Shown: positions 7,796-17,657 of the stretch, one piece after another | Position numbering within the stretch: position 1 is the stretch's first letter | Layout: every line of letters begins with the position of its first letter | From: Candidatus Nitrosopelagicus brevis | GTDB lineage: Archaea > Thermoproteota > Nitrososphaeria > Nitrososphaerales > Nitrosopumilaceae | DNA: 64,000 nucleotides | NCBI RefSeq assembly: GCF_000812185.1 | Contig: NZ_CP007026.1 | Location: 1,121,107 to 1,185,106, forward strand | Direction of reading: 5' to 3' | Notes under the pieces: model-generated | What the model saw: only the letters and a program-made list of their open reading frames with translations | What the model was told of the DNA's origin: nothing | Databases searched by the model: none | Position numbers and translations under genes: made by a program

Positions 7796-9178
7796 TTATT
7801 CCTTATAGTATTGGTCTACGTATTTGTCTTTGACTTTGGTTAATTCATTCTTTGGAAGTTTTGAGACACAATTCCATTGTAGTCCCAGAGTTTCCTCAAT
7901 TGTTCTGTTTTCATCTATTGCTTGTGTCAAGAATTTCTTTTCAAATTCATCACCAAAGTTCATGTAATTAAGATCAACTGGTGTAAGTCCTGCTTTTCCT
8001 ACAATTCCTGCTAGTGCCCTAACTTCTTGAGCACGAGAATATGCATCATAATTTTGATTTGAAATTTCTTGATGATCAGCACGTGTACTTCCTTCACCGA
8101 TTCCGTCTTTCATGATTCTACTAAGACTCATCAAGATGTTGATTGGAGGATAAACACCTTGTCTGAACAAATCTCTTCCAAGTACCAATTGTCCTTCAGT
8201 AATGTAACCGGTAAGGTCTGGAATTGGGTGAGTAATATCATCAGATGGCATTGTTAAGATAGGTACTTGTGTAACACTTCCTTTTTTGCCTCTTAATCTT
8301 CCTGCTCTTTCATAAATTGTTGAAAGGTCAGTGTAAAGATATCCAGGATAGCCTTTTCTTCCAGGTACTTCTTCTCTTGCTGCACTGATTTCACGAAGTG
8401 CTTCAGCATAGTTTGTCATATCAGTAAGAATGACGAGTACGTGCATTCCTAAATCATATGCAAGATATTCTGCAACAGTTAATGCTACTCTAGGCGTGAT
8501 AATTCTCTCAATTGCAGGATCGTCTGCAAGATTCAAAAATAGTACACTTCTTTTTAGTGCACCAGATTCTTCTAAACTTCTTTTGAAATATTCTGCTTCA
8601 CTGTATTGCACACCAATTGCTGCAAATACTACAGCAAAACTATCATCTGTTCCAATGATTGCTGCTTGACGTGCAATTTGTGCTGCTAAGATGTTGTGTG
8701 ACATACCAGAGCCAGAAAATATTGGAAGTTTTTGTCCTCTTACAAGAGTAAGCATTCCATCAATAACAGAAACTCCAGTTTGAATGAAATCTTTTGGATA
8801 TTCTCTTTGTTCTGGATTCATTGGTGCGCCGTTAATATCTAAAAATGATTCTGCAACTGGTTCTGGTAAGCCATCTTTTGCTCTTCCTAAACCATCAAAA
8901 ACTCTACCAAGTACTTGGTCCGATACAGGCATTTCCATAACTTTTCCAACAAATTTTGCATTTGTTCCAGCTACAGAAAGACCTGTTGTTCCTTCAAAGA
9001 CCTGAACAACTGCTTTGCCGTTTCCAACCTCTAAGACTTTACCTAGACGTCTTTCACCTTCAGTTGTTTCAATTTCTACAAGCTCGTCAAATGCTGCATT
9101 GTCTACACCATCAACAATTACAAGTGGTCCTTTAATCTCAGCAATCTTGCTGTATTGAACTCCGCCTTGATTACTCAA
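7796..9178 (-). CDS. atpB: A-type ATP synthase subunit B (non-catalytic nucleotide subunit)
   Basis: Subunit B alternates with A in the A3B3 hexamer. The 460-aa sequence has the family signatures [28 protein letters not shown] in place of a functional P-loop, and [15 protein letters not shown]. The N-terminal beta-barrel ([17 protein letters not shown]) is intact. Its start overlaps the atpA stop by four bases (ATGA), indicating translational coupling. Confidence 0.97.
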   Translation of the reverse strand: MSNQGGVQYSKIAEIKGPLVIVDGVDNAAFDELVEIETTEGERRLGKVLEVGNGKAVVQVFEGTTGLSVAGTNAKFVGKVMEMPVSDQVLGRVFDGLGRAKDGLPEPVAESFLDINGAPMNPEQREYPKDFIQTGVSVIDGMLTLVRGQKLPIFSGSGMSHNILAAQIARQAAIIGTDDSFAVVFAAIGVQYSEAEYFKRSLEESGALKRSVLFLNLADDPAIERIITPRVALTVAEYLAYDLGMHVLVILTDMTNYAEALREISAAREEVPGRKGYPGYLYTDLSTIYERAGRLRGKKGSVTQVPILTMPSDDITHPIPDLTGYITEGQLVLGRDLFRQGVYPPINILMSLSRIMKDGIGEGSTRADHQEISNQNYDAYSRAQEVRALAGIVGKAGLTPVDLNYMNFGDEFEKKFLTQAIDENRTIEETLGLQWNCVSKLPKNELTKVKDKYVDQYYKE

Positions 9179-10953
9179 TTTTGAACTTTAACTCCTGTAA
9201 TACTTTTGAATTGTTCTGCCATATCAGTTTCGATTTTATCTAATTTTGGCATCTCGTCGTCTTTAACATCCATTCTTGCTTTGAGTAATAGTGAGATTAC
9301 ATCCATAGAACGAATGTCAGCTAGTGATGCACCATCTTTGAGTGCTTGTTGACCTTTGTTGTAAAAGTCAACTTGTAATTTCATTAATTTGAATTGTTTT
9401 TCAGGGCTACAATATGTGTCAACATCATCAAATGAGTTTTGTTGTAATATTCCAATCTTAATCATTCTTGCAACTTCTAGGATTAATTTTTCTTCATCAG
9501 GAAGTGCTTCAGGTCCTAGTAGTTTTACAATTTCTTTTAGTGTATCTTCTCTCTGTAAGATTCCGTATGTTTCACTTCTAAGGCTTAGCCAGTCTTGACT
9601 AATGTTTTCAGACCACCATTTTGCGATATCTGCAAGGTAGCCAGAATAGGAGTTCATCCAGTTGATTGATGGATAATGTCTTGAATATGCTAAACTTGCA
9701 TCTAAAGCCCAGAAAGTTTTGATAAATCTCATTGTATGTGTTGTAACAGGTTCTGTAAAGTCACCACCAGATGGAGATACTGCACCTACTAGAGATACAG
9801 AGCCGTCTCTTTCAGGAGAACCTTTTGCTCGAACACGTCCTGCTCTTTCATAAAATTCTGCTAATCTTGATGCTAGATATGATGGATAACCTTCTTCTGC
9901 AGGCATCTCTTCTAATCTTCCGGACATTTCACGAAGTGCTTCAGCCCATCTACTTGTAGAATCTGCAACAAGTACAACGTCATAACCCATGTCACGATAA
10001 TATTCTGCAATTGTTACACCAGTGTAGATACTTGCTTCTCTTGCTGCTACAGGCATGTTACTTGTATTTGCAACAAGTACAGTTCTGTCCATGAGTGGTT
10101 TTCCTGTTCTTGGATCTTTTAATTCTGGGAACTCGACAAGTACCTCAGTCATTTCGTTACCTCTTTCACCACATCCAATGTAGACTACAACTTGAGAGTC
10201 AGCCCATTTTGCAATTTGATGTAGTGTTACAGTTTTACCAGTACCGAATGCACCTGGGATTGAACCAGTACCACCTTTTGCTAATGGGAAAAATGTGTCA
10301 ATAACTCTTTGACCAGTAAGTAATGGTACAGTTGGATCGTATCTTTTGAGATATGGTCTTGGTTGTCTAACAGGCCATTTGTGATACATTTTCAATGGGA
10401 ATGATTGACCATCTTTTTCAACAGTTGCAATTTCAGTTTCTAATGCATAGTCACCTTCTGCAACAATGTTTGTGATTTTTCCACCTTTGTGATCTGGTGG
10501 GACTAGAATTTTATGTTCAATTAATGATGTTTCTGGAACAGTTCCAATGATGTTTCCTGCCTCTACTTCATCACCAACTGCTACAGATGGTGAGAAATGA
10601 TATTGTTTTTCCATATCAACAGGAGTGGTAGTAATACCTCTTCCAATAAATGAGCCTGATTTTGCAGCCAAATCCTTTAGCGGTCTTTGAATTCCGTCAT
10701 AAATTTGACCAATAATTCCCGGTCCTAGTAATACACTAAGGGGGTTACCGGTACCAACTACAGGTTCGCCTGGTTTAAGACCAGAGGTTGATTCGTAAAC
10801 TTGAATGAATGCTACGTCTCCAGTAAGACGAATAACTTCACCGATTAATTTTGATTCTCCGACAGATACAGTTTCATACATTTTTGCATCGGCCATACCA
10901 TCAGCTTTGACGGCAGGTCCACTAATCCAAACAATTTTTCCTTGTGCTACCAT
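9175..10953 (-). CDS. atpA: A-type ATP synthase subunit A (catalytic)
   Basis: This is the catalytic subunit that makes or hydrolyses ATP. The 592-aa protein has the N-terminal barrel, the A-specific insertion, the P-loop GAFGTGKTV (about residues 237-245), the GCGERGNEM motif and [19 protein letters not shown]. It is preceded by atpE with a 1-bp gap and overlaps atpB by 4 bp. A P-loop GAFGTGKT instead of the more common GPFGSGKT is a mild variation. Confidence 0.98.
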   Translation of the reverse strand: MVAQGKIVWISGPAVKADGMADAKMYETVSVGESKLIGEVIRLTGDVAFIQVYESTSGLKPGEPVVGTGNPLSVLLGPGIIGQIYDGIQRPLKDLAAKSGSFIGRGITTTPVDMEKQYHFSPSVAVGDEVEAGNIIGTVPETSLIEHKILVPPDHKGGKITNIVAEGDYALETEIATVEKDGQSFPLKMYHKWPVRQPRPYLKRYDPTVPLLTGQRVIDTFFPLAKGGTGSIPGAFGTGKTVTLHQIAKWADSQVVVYIGCGERGNEMTEVLVEFPELKDPRTGKPLMDRTVLVANTSNMPVAAREASIYTGVTIAEYYRDMGYDVVLVADSTSRWAEALREMSGRLEEMPAEEGYPSYLASRLAEFYERAGRVRAKGSPERDGSVSLVGAVSPSGGDFTEPVTTHTMRFIKTFWALDASLAYSRHYPSINWMNSYSGYLADIAKWWSENISQDWLSLRSETYGILQREDTLKEIVKLLGPEALPDEEKLILEVARMIKIGILQQNSFDDVDTYCSPEKQFKLMKLQVDFYNKGQQALKDGASLADIRSMDVISLLLKARMDVKDDEMPKLDKIETDMAEQFKSITGVKVQN

Positions 10954-10954
10954 A

Positions 10955-11554
10955 TCAATTACCTAGGTTAAATTGAGCTGCGATGTCTTTTCTAATTAAA
11001 GGTTTCAATAATTCAATTCTTGCATCTATGGTATTATCAAAGCTCATTGATCCATCTTTGGATGTAACTTTTACTCCACCCATACAATCAATTAGATCGC
11101 TTGAGAGTTCTGCGCCAGACATACTTGATACAGCAGATTGAACTAAATCTTTGTCTTTAGAATTTGTGTAAACTATAACATCACTAGTGTTTAGTGCCGA
11201 AGTTGCTTCGGTTAGTAATTTTGTAATTAAACTAGAATATTCAGAATTTCTTTCCATATTTGCGATTTTTTCTTTTGCTTTTTCTAAGACTTTTTCAGCA
11301 GATTCTTGTACAACTAAAAGAGACTTGTTTCTGGCCTCTAGATCGGCACTTCCAACTATCTGTTTTTCAATTTTATCTGCTTCTTTTTTTCCATCAGCAA
11401 TTATTTTTTCATATTCCTCTTCTAGCATAGGTAAGGAATCAGAGAGTGTTTTTTGTGCATCTGTAAGAGAATTTTTCAGACTTTGTGAAAATTCCGCAGA
11501 ATTTCGGTCTAAAACCTGATCGATTGTAGATTCTAATGCGGAATTAGATGACAA
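10955..11554 (-). CDS. atpE: A-type ATP synthase subunit E (peripheral stalk)
   Basis: Subunit E links the head to subunit I. The 199-aa protein has a long charged N-terminal helix (about residues 10-105) and a globular C-terminal part with [20 protein letters not shown], which is typical of the V/A-type E subunit. It starts with TTG at 11554; the ATTAAAAT box (plus-strand 11577-11584) is about 27 nt upstream, supporting a leaderless start. It is the first gene of the E-A-B-D-(43 aa)-K cluster. Confidence 0.92.
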   Translation of the reverse strand: MSSNSALESTIDQVLDRNSAEFSQSLKNSLTDAQKTLSDSLPMLEEEYEKIIADGKKEADKIEKQIVGSADLEARNKSLLVVQESAEKVLEKAKEKIANMERNSEYSSLITKLLTEATSALNTSDVIVYTNSKDKDLVQSAVSSMSGAELSSDLIDCMGGVKVTSKDGSMSFDNTIDARIELLKPLIRKDIAAQFNLGN

Positions 11555-11576
11555 TGAATGCCGTTTTAAAGAATGG

Positions 11577-11609
11577 GATTTTAATGTTGGGGTTTTGGAA
11601 AGATATTAA
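11577..11609. promoter_or_regulatory. Divergent promoter of atpE and atpI
   Basis: A minus-strand ATTAAAAT (11577-11584) is about 27 nt before the atpE TTG, and a plus-strand ATATTAAA (11602-11609) is about 30 nt before the atpI start. The two arms of the ATP synthase locus thus share one promoter region. Confidence 0.5.
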
Positions 11610-11635
11610 ACACACACGTTTCACATCTGGATATC

Positions 11636-13735
11636 TTGGTAGTGGCAGATCTAAAAATTGGGACAGTTATTTTGCCCAGATCCGAAACACCGGAGATCGT
11701 TTCTAGATTAACAGAATTTGAATGGTTTCATAAAATAGACTCTACATCTGAGACTGTAACTCCTGAAGTTGATGATATCTTACTAAAAGCCCAACAGACA
11801 TTTCAGGAAATTGACGAAGTCATCAAAGGACTAGAAATTCCTAGAGAGGTAGGAATGCTTGAGATTTTGTTCAAGGGAACTGTATTCAAAAAACAGAATC
11901 AAGAATTAGACGAATTAGAAAAGATGGTTGATGAGATTGCAAAAAAGGCACCTGGAATAATCGACGCCCCTGCAAAATTACTCAAACAGCAAGAAGAGTA
12001 CAAAAAAGAGATTTCGGATTATACGACACTAAAAGAGACTTTAGAGGTAGTAAAGAAACTCAATATCGATCTTACAGGATTTGGACTAATGAAGCAATTT
12101 TACACAAACTTGTTCATTGTTCAAACAAAAGATATTGATGAAATTAAAAAAACATTAGACGATGCTACATTCAATCAATATCCTCTAAATACAAAAGAAG
12201 AATCTGCATTGATGATTATTGCAGATGTTGCAAACTTGGAGAAAATTCTCAAAGTCATGCGCAGTTTTAATGCAAACCCATTTTCTATTCCAGAAAATGT
12301 GGAACAAGTTCCAACAAAAGCATATGCAACTGCTGAATTAAAAATAAAAGAGTTTGAAGAAAAACACAAGAAAGTAACAAAAGAAATTGCAAAAATGATA
12401 GCAAAGATTAGACAAGACATACTAACCTTACATGAAAGAGCTTCAGTTGCAAAAGATGTTTTAGAGCTATTAAGAAAACCTGGTGGAACCAAAAACTTTG
12501 CAGTAGTTCAAGGATATATTCCTAAAAAAATGGAGAAAAAATTCAAAGAGACTACAGGTAAATGGATGTCAGTTGTTGAAGATGTATCAGATCCTGAACT
12601 ATCTAAAAAGAGACCTACTCTATTTGATAACAAAATTTTTGTTAGAACATTCGAGGTAATTACACAAAGTCAGGGAATTCCAAAGAAAGGAGAAGCAGAT
12701 CCAACACCAATGATTGCATTGATGTGGCCAATCTTCTATGGATTGATGTTTGCAGATGTAGGTCACGGATTATTACTAATGGGATTAGGATTAGTTTTCA
12801 AACTAAAAGGACAAGGAAATCTTTCAAGATGGGGAATGCTAATTGCAATTTCCGGTGCCGCTGCTGCAATAGCGGGAGTGGGAACTGGAGAAGCGTTTGG
12901 ATTCCACATAAACTACTTCGATCCATGGAAAGGATTGTTAGAAGAGGGCGGCGCATTGCACTCTGTTTCATGGCTAGTTGGCGTGATTAGTGTAGCAGAA
13001 CTAAACTTTGAACAAGTAATTATGATTCTAAAAGTTTCATTATTTTTGGGAATAATTCACATCGTTTGGGCATTTATTTTACACATCAGAAAACTTGCAA
13101 AAGATGGTCACAAAACAACAATGTTTACAGAAGCAATTCCTAATGTTACACTTTACGGCGGCATTGTAGTAATCATGATGTGTGCAATTGGTTCAGGTTA
13201 TGATGTAATGAACATGTATTCAAAAATACACACAGAACCAGTTCCATGGGTTACAGTTTTCCTAGGTGATTGGGCTCAAGTTTGGATTATTACTAGAATT
13301 GCAGGAATTATTGTAATTGCATCAATTGTAGTAATGATGATTGGAGGACTAAAACATATCAAGGCACATCCAGAAGAAGGTGGAAGTCCCGCAAATGTCT
13401 TCATGGAAGTTTTACTTGGAAAAAGTGTAGAATGTCTTGCACATACAATTAGTTATGCTAGACTTGGAATTATGTTGCTTGTGCATGCGGCGCTATTATT
13501 GACAGTTAACAATTCTTATGCATCACTAGGCGGTATGGAATCACCAGGTGCACTAGCACTACTCATTGGTGGAAACATCGGAATTATGATGATTGAAGGA
13601 TTAATCGTATACATCCAGTCACTAAGACTTCACTTGTACGAATTTTTCACAAAATGGTATGATGGTGGAGCACAACCATTCAAACAAGTTGTTCCAGAAA
13701 TGTTCTACAATCAATTCAAGTGGAACAAAAAATAA
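11636..13735 (+). CDS. atpI: A-type ATP synthase subunit I (membrane stator / proton channel)
   Basis: Subunit I carries the ion half-channels next to the K ring and holds the peripheral stalks. The N-terminal half (about residues 1-340) is soluble and coiled-coil, the C-terminal half has about seven to eight membrane helices. Typical signatures are FYGLMFADVGHGLLLMGLGL and the channel-helix region SYARLGIMLLVHAAL, with LRLHLYEFFTKWYDGGAQPF at the end. It starts at TTG 11636 (or GTG 11642), divergent from the rest of the ATP synthase genes. Confidence 0.96.
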   Translation: MVVADLKIGTVILPRSETPEIVSRLTEFEWFHKIDSTSETVTPEVDDILLKAQQTFQEIDEVIKGLEIPREVGMLEILFKGTVFKKQNQELDELEKMVDEIAKKAPGIIDAPAKLLKQQEEYKKEISDYTTLKETLEVVKKLNIDLTGFGLMKQFYTNLFIVQTKDIDEIKKTLDDATFNQYPLNTKEESALMIIADVANLEKILKVMRSFNANPFSIPENVEQVPTKAYATAELKIKEFEEKHKKVTKEIAKMIAKIRQDILTLHERASVAKDVLELLRKPGGTKNFAVVQGYIPKKMEKKFKETTGKWMSVVEDVSDPELSKKRPTLFDNKIFVRTFEVITQSQGIPKKGEADPTPMIALMWPIFYGLMFADVGHGLLLMGLGLVFKLKGQGNLSRWGMLIAISGAAAAIAGVGTGEAFGFHINYFDPWKGLLEEGGALHSVSWLVGVISVAELNFEQVIMILKVSLFLGIIHIVWAFILHIRKLAKDGHKTTMFTEAIPNVTLYGGIVVIMMCAIGSGYDVMNMYSKIHTEPVPWVTVFLGDWAQVWIITRIAGIIVIASIVVMMIGGLKHIKAHPEEGGSPANVFMEVLLGKSVECLAHTISYARLGIMLLVHAALLLTVNNSYASLGGMESPGALALLIGGNIGIMMIEGLIVYIQSLRLHLYEFFTKWYDGGAQPFKQVVPEMFYNQFKWNKK

Positions 13736-13752
13736 CCAGTATATTATAGATA

Positions 13753-14034
13753 TTGAATAAATTACGAAGAAACCAAATCATAGTAGGAATTGTTAGCATT
13801 GTGATAATAGTTGGAGTTCTTGTAAACATGGAGATTGACGAACAAAACAGACTTGATAAAATTGGAGAATGTAGGGCAATCATTAGTGAGCATTTGGATA
13901 ATCCTTGTGTTGACAATGATCAATGTGAGAAAAGACAAGAAGCTGAAGAACAAAAATGCTTCAATGAATTTGATGAACTGACACATAATGAAAAGAAGTA
14001 TGATAACATGAAGATCGTGGCACGTTCTCCATGA
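13753..14034 (+). CDS. Small membrane-anchored protein with Cys/charged C-terminus
   Basis: A TTG start at 13753, 17 bp after atpI, gives 93 aa: a basic N-terminus, one transmembrane helix (about residues 8-26) and a soluble charged tail with four cysteines (GECRA, NPCVDNDQCEKR, EQKCFNE), which may form disulfides if outside. It lies on the atpI transcript. I do not recognise the family; an overlapping antisense frame is less protein-like. Confidence 0.6.
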   Translation: MNKLRRNQIIVGIVSIVIIVGVLVNMEIDEQNRLDKIGECRAIISEHLDNPCVDNDQCEKRQEAEEQKCFNEFDELTHNEKKYDNMKIVARSP

Positions 14035-14119
14035 CCTTGAATTTTGCAGAATAATACAGGATGTTAATCTGAAATAAGTCTAAATCAACACTATTCATTT
14101 GTAAAATAATTTATTTTTT

Positions 14120-14329
14120 TTAAATCCTTTGTTTGCGTTCTTTGAGTTTGTCTCCTAATTCCTTTATCTCATTACGTAATTCTTCATAATTTTCTCCTAA
14201 GATGTCAATCTTGGATGGTTCTATCATCAGTACTTTTTGGAGTTCATTCATTTCTTTTTGTTTCTTGACGATTAATTCATCTATTTTTACTATCTCTTGT
14301 TTTGTCTTTTCAATATCATTTTCAGACAT
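14120..14329 (-). CDS. 69-aa coiled-coil protein
   Basis: A short Glu/Lys-rich protein predicted to be one long helical hairpin (EIVKIDELIVKKQKEMNELQ, then EELRNEIKELGDKLKERKQR). ATG 14329 is supported by a minus-strand TTTTTAATTAA box about 26 nt upstream. It is monocistronic, 35 bp after the rhodanese gene. Function unknown. Confidence 0.65.
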   Translation of the reverse strand: MSENDIEKTKQEIVKIDELIVKKQKEMNELQKVLMIEPSKIDILGENYEELRNEIKELGDKLKERKQRI

Positions 14330-14364
14330 ATCTAGTCTTGAATAGATTAATTAAAAATCGTATG

Positions 14365-15141
14365 CTATTTTTCTATAGGAAGATTCAAGTCATTTCCCCA
14401 TTCGCCCCAAGAGCCCAAATACACTTTGATGTTTTTGAATCCAATCTTTTTCAAAGAGAGATAGCTGTTTGCAGCACGATATGCACCCTGACAATATGTA
14501 ACAATTTCAGTCTCCTTATCTATTTGATATAGAGACTCTAATTCTTCATCAGACTTTAGTTTTCCAGAATCATCAAGATTGTTATTCCAATCTATGTTTT
14601 TTGCAGTAGGAATGTGGCCACCACGTGCTGCTCTAGGAGTAGTTCCATCAAATTCTTCAGGTGAACGAGCATCAATTATTGTAACTTTGCCAATATTTTC
14701 ATTTAATTCCTCAAATCCAATTATGATTGAAGGGTCAATTGTCGTGGTAAGTCTAGAAGGTTTGTAAATAGTAGATTCAGTTTCAGTCGGTTGATTTTCC
14801 CCAGTCCAGTTTGATAAACCACCATCTAACATTTGAACATCTGGATGTGAGAAATATAGACACATCCATACTCCTCTAGCTGCAAGCATTCCAGTGGTAT
14901 TATCATAGAAAATTATTTTTTTATTTTCATCGACTCCAGCATATGATAGAATTTTTCTCATATGTTCTCCAAAACTTATCAATCCTTTTTCAGATGTATC
15001 AGCCCAATGAAATGAAAATAGATCCAAACTTACAGCACCGGGAATGTGTGATTTAGAATAATCCTTGTAAGAGCGGGCATCTATTATGAGAACAGAATCA
15101 TCTTTGTAGATTTTTGCCAAATCCATAGTTGAGATAAACAT
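14365..15141 (-). CDS. Two-domain rhodanese (thiosulfate/3-mercaptopyruvate sulfurtransferase)
   Basis: Sulfurtransferase with two rhodanese domains in 258 aa. The N-terminal one (about 1-120) has VLIIDARSYKDYSKSHIPGA but lacks the catalytic cysteine. The C-terminal one has IIDARSPEEFDG and the active-site loop YCQGAYRA with the persulfide-forming cysteine. The ATG at 15141 is supported by a TATA-like box about 27 nt upstream. It is likely cytosolic and moves sulfane sulfur to acceptors. Donor specificity (thiosulfate or mercaptopyruvate) cannot be read from the loop alone. Confidence 0.92.
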   Translation of the reverse strand: MFISTMDLAKIYKDDSVLIIDARSYKDYSKSHIPGAVSLDLFSFHWADTSEKGLISFGEHMRKILSYAGVDENKKIIFYDNTTGMLAARGVWMCLYFSHPDVQMLDGGLSNWTGENQPTETESTIYKPSRLTTTIDPSIIIGFEELNENIGKVTIIDARSPEEFDGTTPRAARGGHIPTAKNIDWNNNLDDSGKLKSDEELESLYQIDKETEIVTYCQGAYRAANSYLSLKKIGFKNIKVYLGSWGEWGNDLNLPIEK

Positions 15142-15231
15142 AAACTAACTTTTCGCAAGTGGAATAAAAATTAGTTTAGCATCCGCTGCTTGGAAAATCT
15201 AAAAAAAGAAAAAAAGAAAATTGGTTTTTTT

Positions 15232-16812
15232 CTATTCGTTTACGTATGCTCTTTCACCGTTCTGTGAGAGGTCGAGTCCGATTTCCTCCTCTTTTGGAGT
15301 GACTCTGATTCCTCCAGGCCATACTGCATCCATAACCTTGAAGATTACAATGGAGACACCAAATGCATATGCAATTGACATTCCTGCAGCAACTATTGAA
15401 ATTGCTTGTTGTTCGTAACCTTCTGGTGTGCCGGTCCATGCGCCAATACCATCGCCTGTGTCCCAGATGTGTGGACTAGCTAGTGTACCTGTTAAGATAG
15501 CACCTGTTAAACCACCCATACCGTGAACTCCCCAAACATCGAGGGCATCGTCCCACTTTCGAGCGTTCTTGAATGCAACACATCCATAACAAACTGTACC
15601 TGCAGCAATACCGATAATTATTGCAGCCATTGGTCCAACCCAACCAGATGCTGGTGTGATTGCGACTAAGCCTGCGACGGCTCCTGTTGCGGCACCTACT
15701 ATGCTAGGTTTGCCGGTGTGTGCCCATGACATCAACACCCACGTTACTGTCGCCATACCGGTGGCAGTGTTTGTGACTGTCCATGCGCTTACAGTGATTC
15801 CATCTACCATTACTTCACTTCCAGCGTTAAAGCCGAACCATCCGAACCATAGAATAGATGCACCTAGAACTACCATTGGTACATTGTGTGGTTCCATTGG
15901 AACTTTGCCGTAACCTAATCTTCTTCCGAGGATTAAGGCTCCTGCAAGTGCTGTAAATCCTGATGAAATGTGAACCACAGTTCCGCCAGCGAAGTCAAGT
16001 GCATATGATGGTGATAAGTCAGGGTTGAAGTCTAAGCTTCCTCCGCCGATGTAACCACCGCCCCATACCCAATGACAAATTGGGTCATAGACGAATGTTC
16101 CCCATAAGAGAACAAAGACTACAATTGCACTGAATTTCATACGGTCAACTAAACCACCAACAATGAGTGCTGGTGTGATGATTGCGAAGGTTGCTTGGAA
16201 CATAGCAAATAGTTGGTGAGGCACTGTGCCTGGCCATGTATCACTACATACATCTCCCTCCTTCATCGTTTGCATTTGGTAATAGTGTGCCCAAGTATCT
16301 TCACATGGACTTGGAGCACCTAACGGTGCCCAGTGTGAAACTTGGTTGAAGCCAACATAATCAAGGTTGCCCATGAACATGTTTGCATCGTTGTCTATTC
16401 CGCCGAATGCAAGTGAATAACCCCACAATACCCATTGTACACTCATGAGACCCATGATTACAAAGACCATGCCAATTGTATTGACTGCGTTCTTTGATCG
16501 TGCTAATCCTCCGTAGAAGAATGCTACACCTGGAGTCATGAAAAGTACTAGAGAGCTTGCGGTTAGCATCCAAGCCATGTCACCTGTATCTACATAACAG
16601 TACATGTCTGGGACGCCGTCATCATCAGTGTCATACCAACATTCGTTTGGGTTACCGGTATAGATACCAGCACCTCCATCGGGATCACCGACTACATAGC
16701 CGTCCATACCATCAGAGGTTTGTTGGGCATATGCTGTTGATAGAGCACCTGTTGCCGTCATAGCGACTGCGGCCATAAGTATTAGAGCATACTTATGGTT
16801 TCGAGATTTCAT
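15232..16812 (-). CDS. amt: Ammonium transporter with N-terminal signal peptide
   Basis: Amt channels bring ammonium to the cytoplasm, here of an organism living on ammonia oxidation. The 526-aa protein has a cleavable-looking leader (to about ALSTAYAQ), an acidic and Cys-containing extracellular segment (CWYDTDDDGVPDMYC), then about eleven membrane helices. Family signatures include GVAFFYGGLARSKN, the first pore histidine in FAGGTVVHISSGF and the second in WGVHGMGGLTGAILTG. Codon usage is richer in G/C than in neighbouring genes, as expected for a highly expressed gene. The leaderless ATG at 16812 is about 27 nt from a strong TATA box at 16835-16843. Confidence 0.97.
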   Translation of the reverse strand: MKSRNHKYALILMAAVAMTATGALSTAYAQQTSDGMDGYVVGDPDGGAGIYTGNPNECWYDTDDDGVPDMYCYVDTGDMAWMLTASSLVLFMTPGVAFFYGGLARSKNAVNTIGMVFVIMGLMSVQWVLWGYSLAFGGIDNDANMFMGNLDYVGFNQVSHWAPLGAPSPCEDTWAHYYQMQTMKEGDVCSDTWPGTVPHQLFAMFQATFAIITPALIVGGLVDRMKFSAIVVFVLLWGTFVYDPICHWVWGGGYIGGGSLDFNPDLSPSYALDFAGGTVVHISSGFTALAGALILGRRLGYGKVPMEPHNVPMVVLGASILWFGWFGFNAGSEVMVDGITVSAWTVTNTATGMATVTWVLMSWAHTGKPSIVGAATGAVAGLVAITPASGWVGPMAAIIIGIAAGTVCYGCVAFKNARKWDDALDVWGVHGMGGLTGAILTGTLASPHIWDTGDGIGAWTGTPEGYEQQAISIVAAGMSIAYAFGVSIVIFKVMDAVWPGGIRVTPKEEEIGLDLSQNGERAYVNE

Positions 16813-16834
16813 TGATCAAATCCGCTGGATGAAT

Positions 16835-16843
16835 GTATATAAC
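16835..16843 (-). promoter_or_regulatory. TATA box of amt
   Basis: The minus-strand sequence GTTATATAC is centred about 27 nt upstream of the amt ATG, predicting a leaderless and strong promoter. Confidence 0.65.
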
Positions 16844-16900
16844 AATTAAGATGTAAAATCTGTACCTAATGTAAATTATTATATTCTAGCATATTGTGAT

Positions 16901-16930
16901 AGTAACATAAAATGAGTAAATTATGTTACT
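16901..16930. promoter_or_regulatory. Perfect 10-bp inverted repeat over the start of the next gene
   Basis: AGTAACATAA (16901-16910) and its exact reverse complement TTATGTTACT (16921-16930) flank a 10-bp spacer. Centre-to-centre spacing of 20 bp, about two helical turns, suits a dimeric regulator. The right arm covers the first codons of the 16923 frame, so binding there could block transcription start. Confidence 0.55.
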
Positions 16931-17615
16931 TAATGAGGCAAAAAGGGGTATGAAATCAGAAAAATCACGATTAGCAATTTTTGATACATTCAAAACCAAA
17001 ACTCAACAGATTACTGGAGAAGCATCAAGACAAAGAGCAATCATACATCACTTGTCAAACTCGACGAATTCCGCATCAAAGACAAGAACTGCCATATCAC
17101 AAAGCATTGCAGAGAAAAATAAGATTTTGTGGAAGAATATCTATTCAGGAATATTCAGAGATTTGGATGAAATTTTAATTCCATTAGGAATAGTTGAAGA
17201 AGAAGGTAGACTTCCTCTGAAAAGAGGACCTAAAGCATTGCAACAAAACGGAATGCCATTTTACCATCTAACAAAAAAGGGAATGATTGTCTCATTAGCG
17301 ATTGACAGCATGTCAGAAAAGAAGAAGATTCTCAAAGGAATAGTAAATCAGGCAGATGAACATGAAAAACAAGCATTTGAGATTATGCAGAAATTAGTTA
17401 AGATTGCACCTCATTTTGGATTTTCAATTTTTGAAAGATATGTCAAGGCATATTGTGAAAACAAGATTGACGATCTGCTTCCATTTACAGTAGAAAATGT
17501 GAGTAAATCAGCAGATAATTCAGCCCAACTCCAAATGGAGCTATTAGAAGGATTTTCTAAGCTTTCAAAGTCAGATCGGGATCAGACTATTGATTTTCTG
17601 AAGAAGATTGACTGA
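16923..17615 (+). CDS. Possible winged-helix regulatory protein, unknown family
   Basis: A 230-aa basic protein, predominantly helical. The stretch about 75-125 (LGIVEEEGRLPLKRGPKA, then FYHLTKKGMIVSLAIDSM) reads like a winged-helix recognition helix, wing and following helix, with a helical C-terminal part. ATG 16923 lies in the inverted repeat; ATG 16950 is an alternative start (MKSEKSRL). It is divergent from amt across 110 bp and upstream of atpC. A DNA-binding role, perhaps autoregulation through the inverted repeat, is inference only. Confidence 0.65.
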   Translation: MLLNEAKRGMKSEKSRLAIFDTFKTKTQQITGEASRQRAIIHHLSNSTNSASKTRTAISQSIAEKNKILWKNIYSGIFRDLDEILIPLGIVEEEGRLPLKRGPKALQQNGMPFYHLTKKGMIVSLAIDSMSEKKKILKGIVNQADEHEKQAFEIMQKLVKIAPHFGFSIFERYVKAYCENKIDDLLPFTVENVSKSADNSAQLQMELLEGFSKLSKSDRDQTIDFLKKID

Positions 17616-17657
17616 GTTAACAAACATTTAAAATCAGTTCGGCGTGAGAAAAGCTAA

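Noticed and set aside
13762-13986. Minus-strand frame over the 93-aa membrane protein
   Set aside because: The plus-strand frame has a membrane helix plus conserved-looking charged tail and follows atpI; the antisense is hydrophobic filler.
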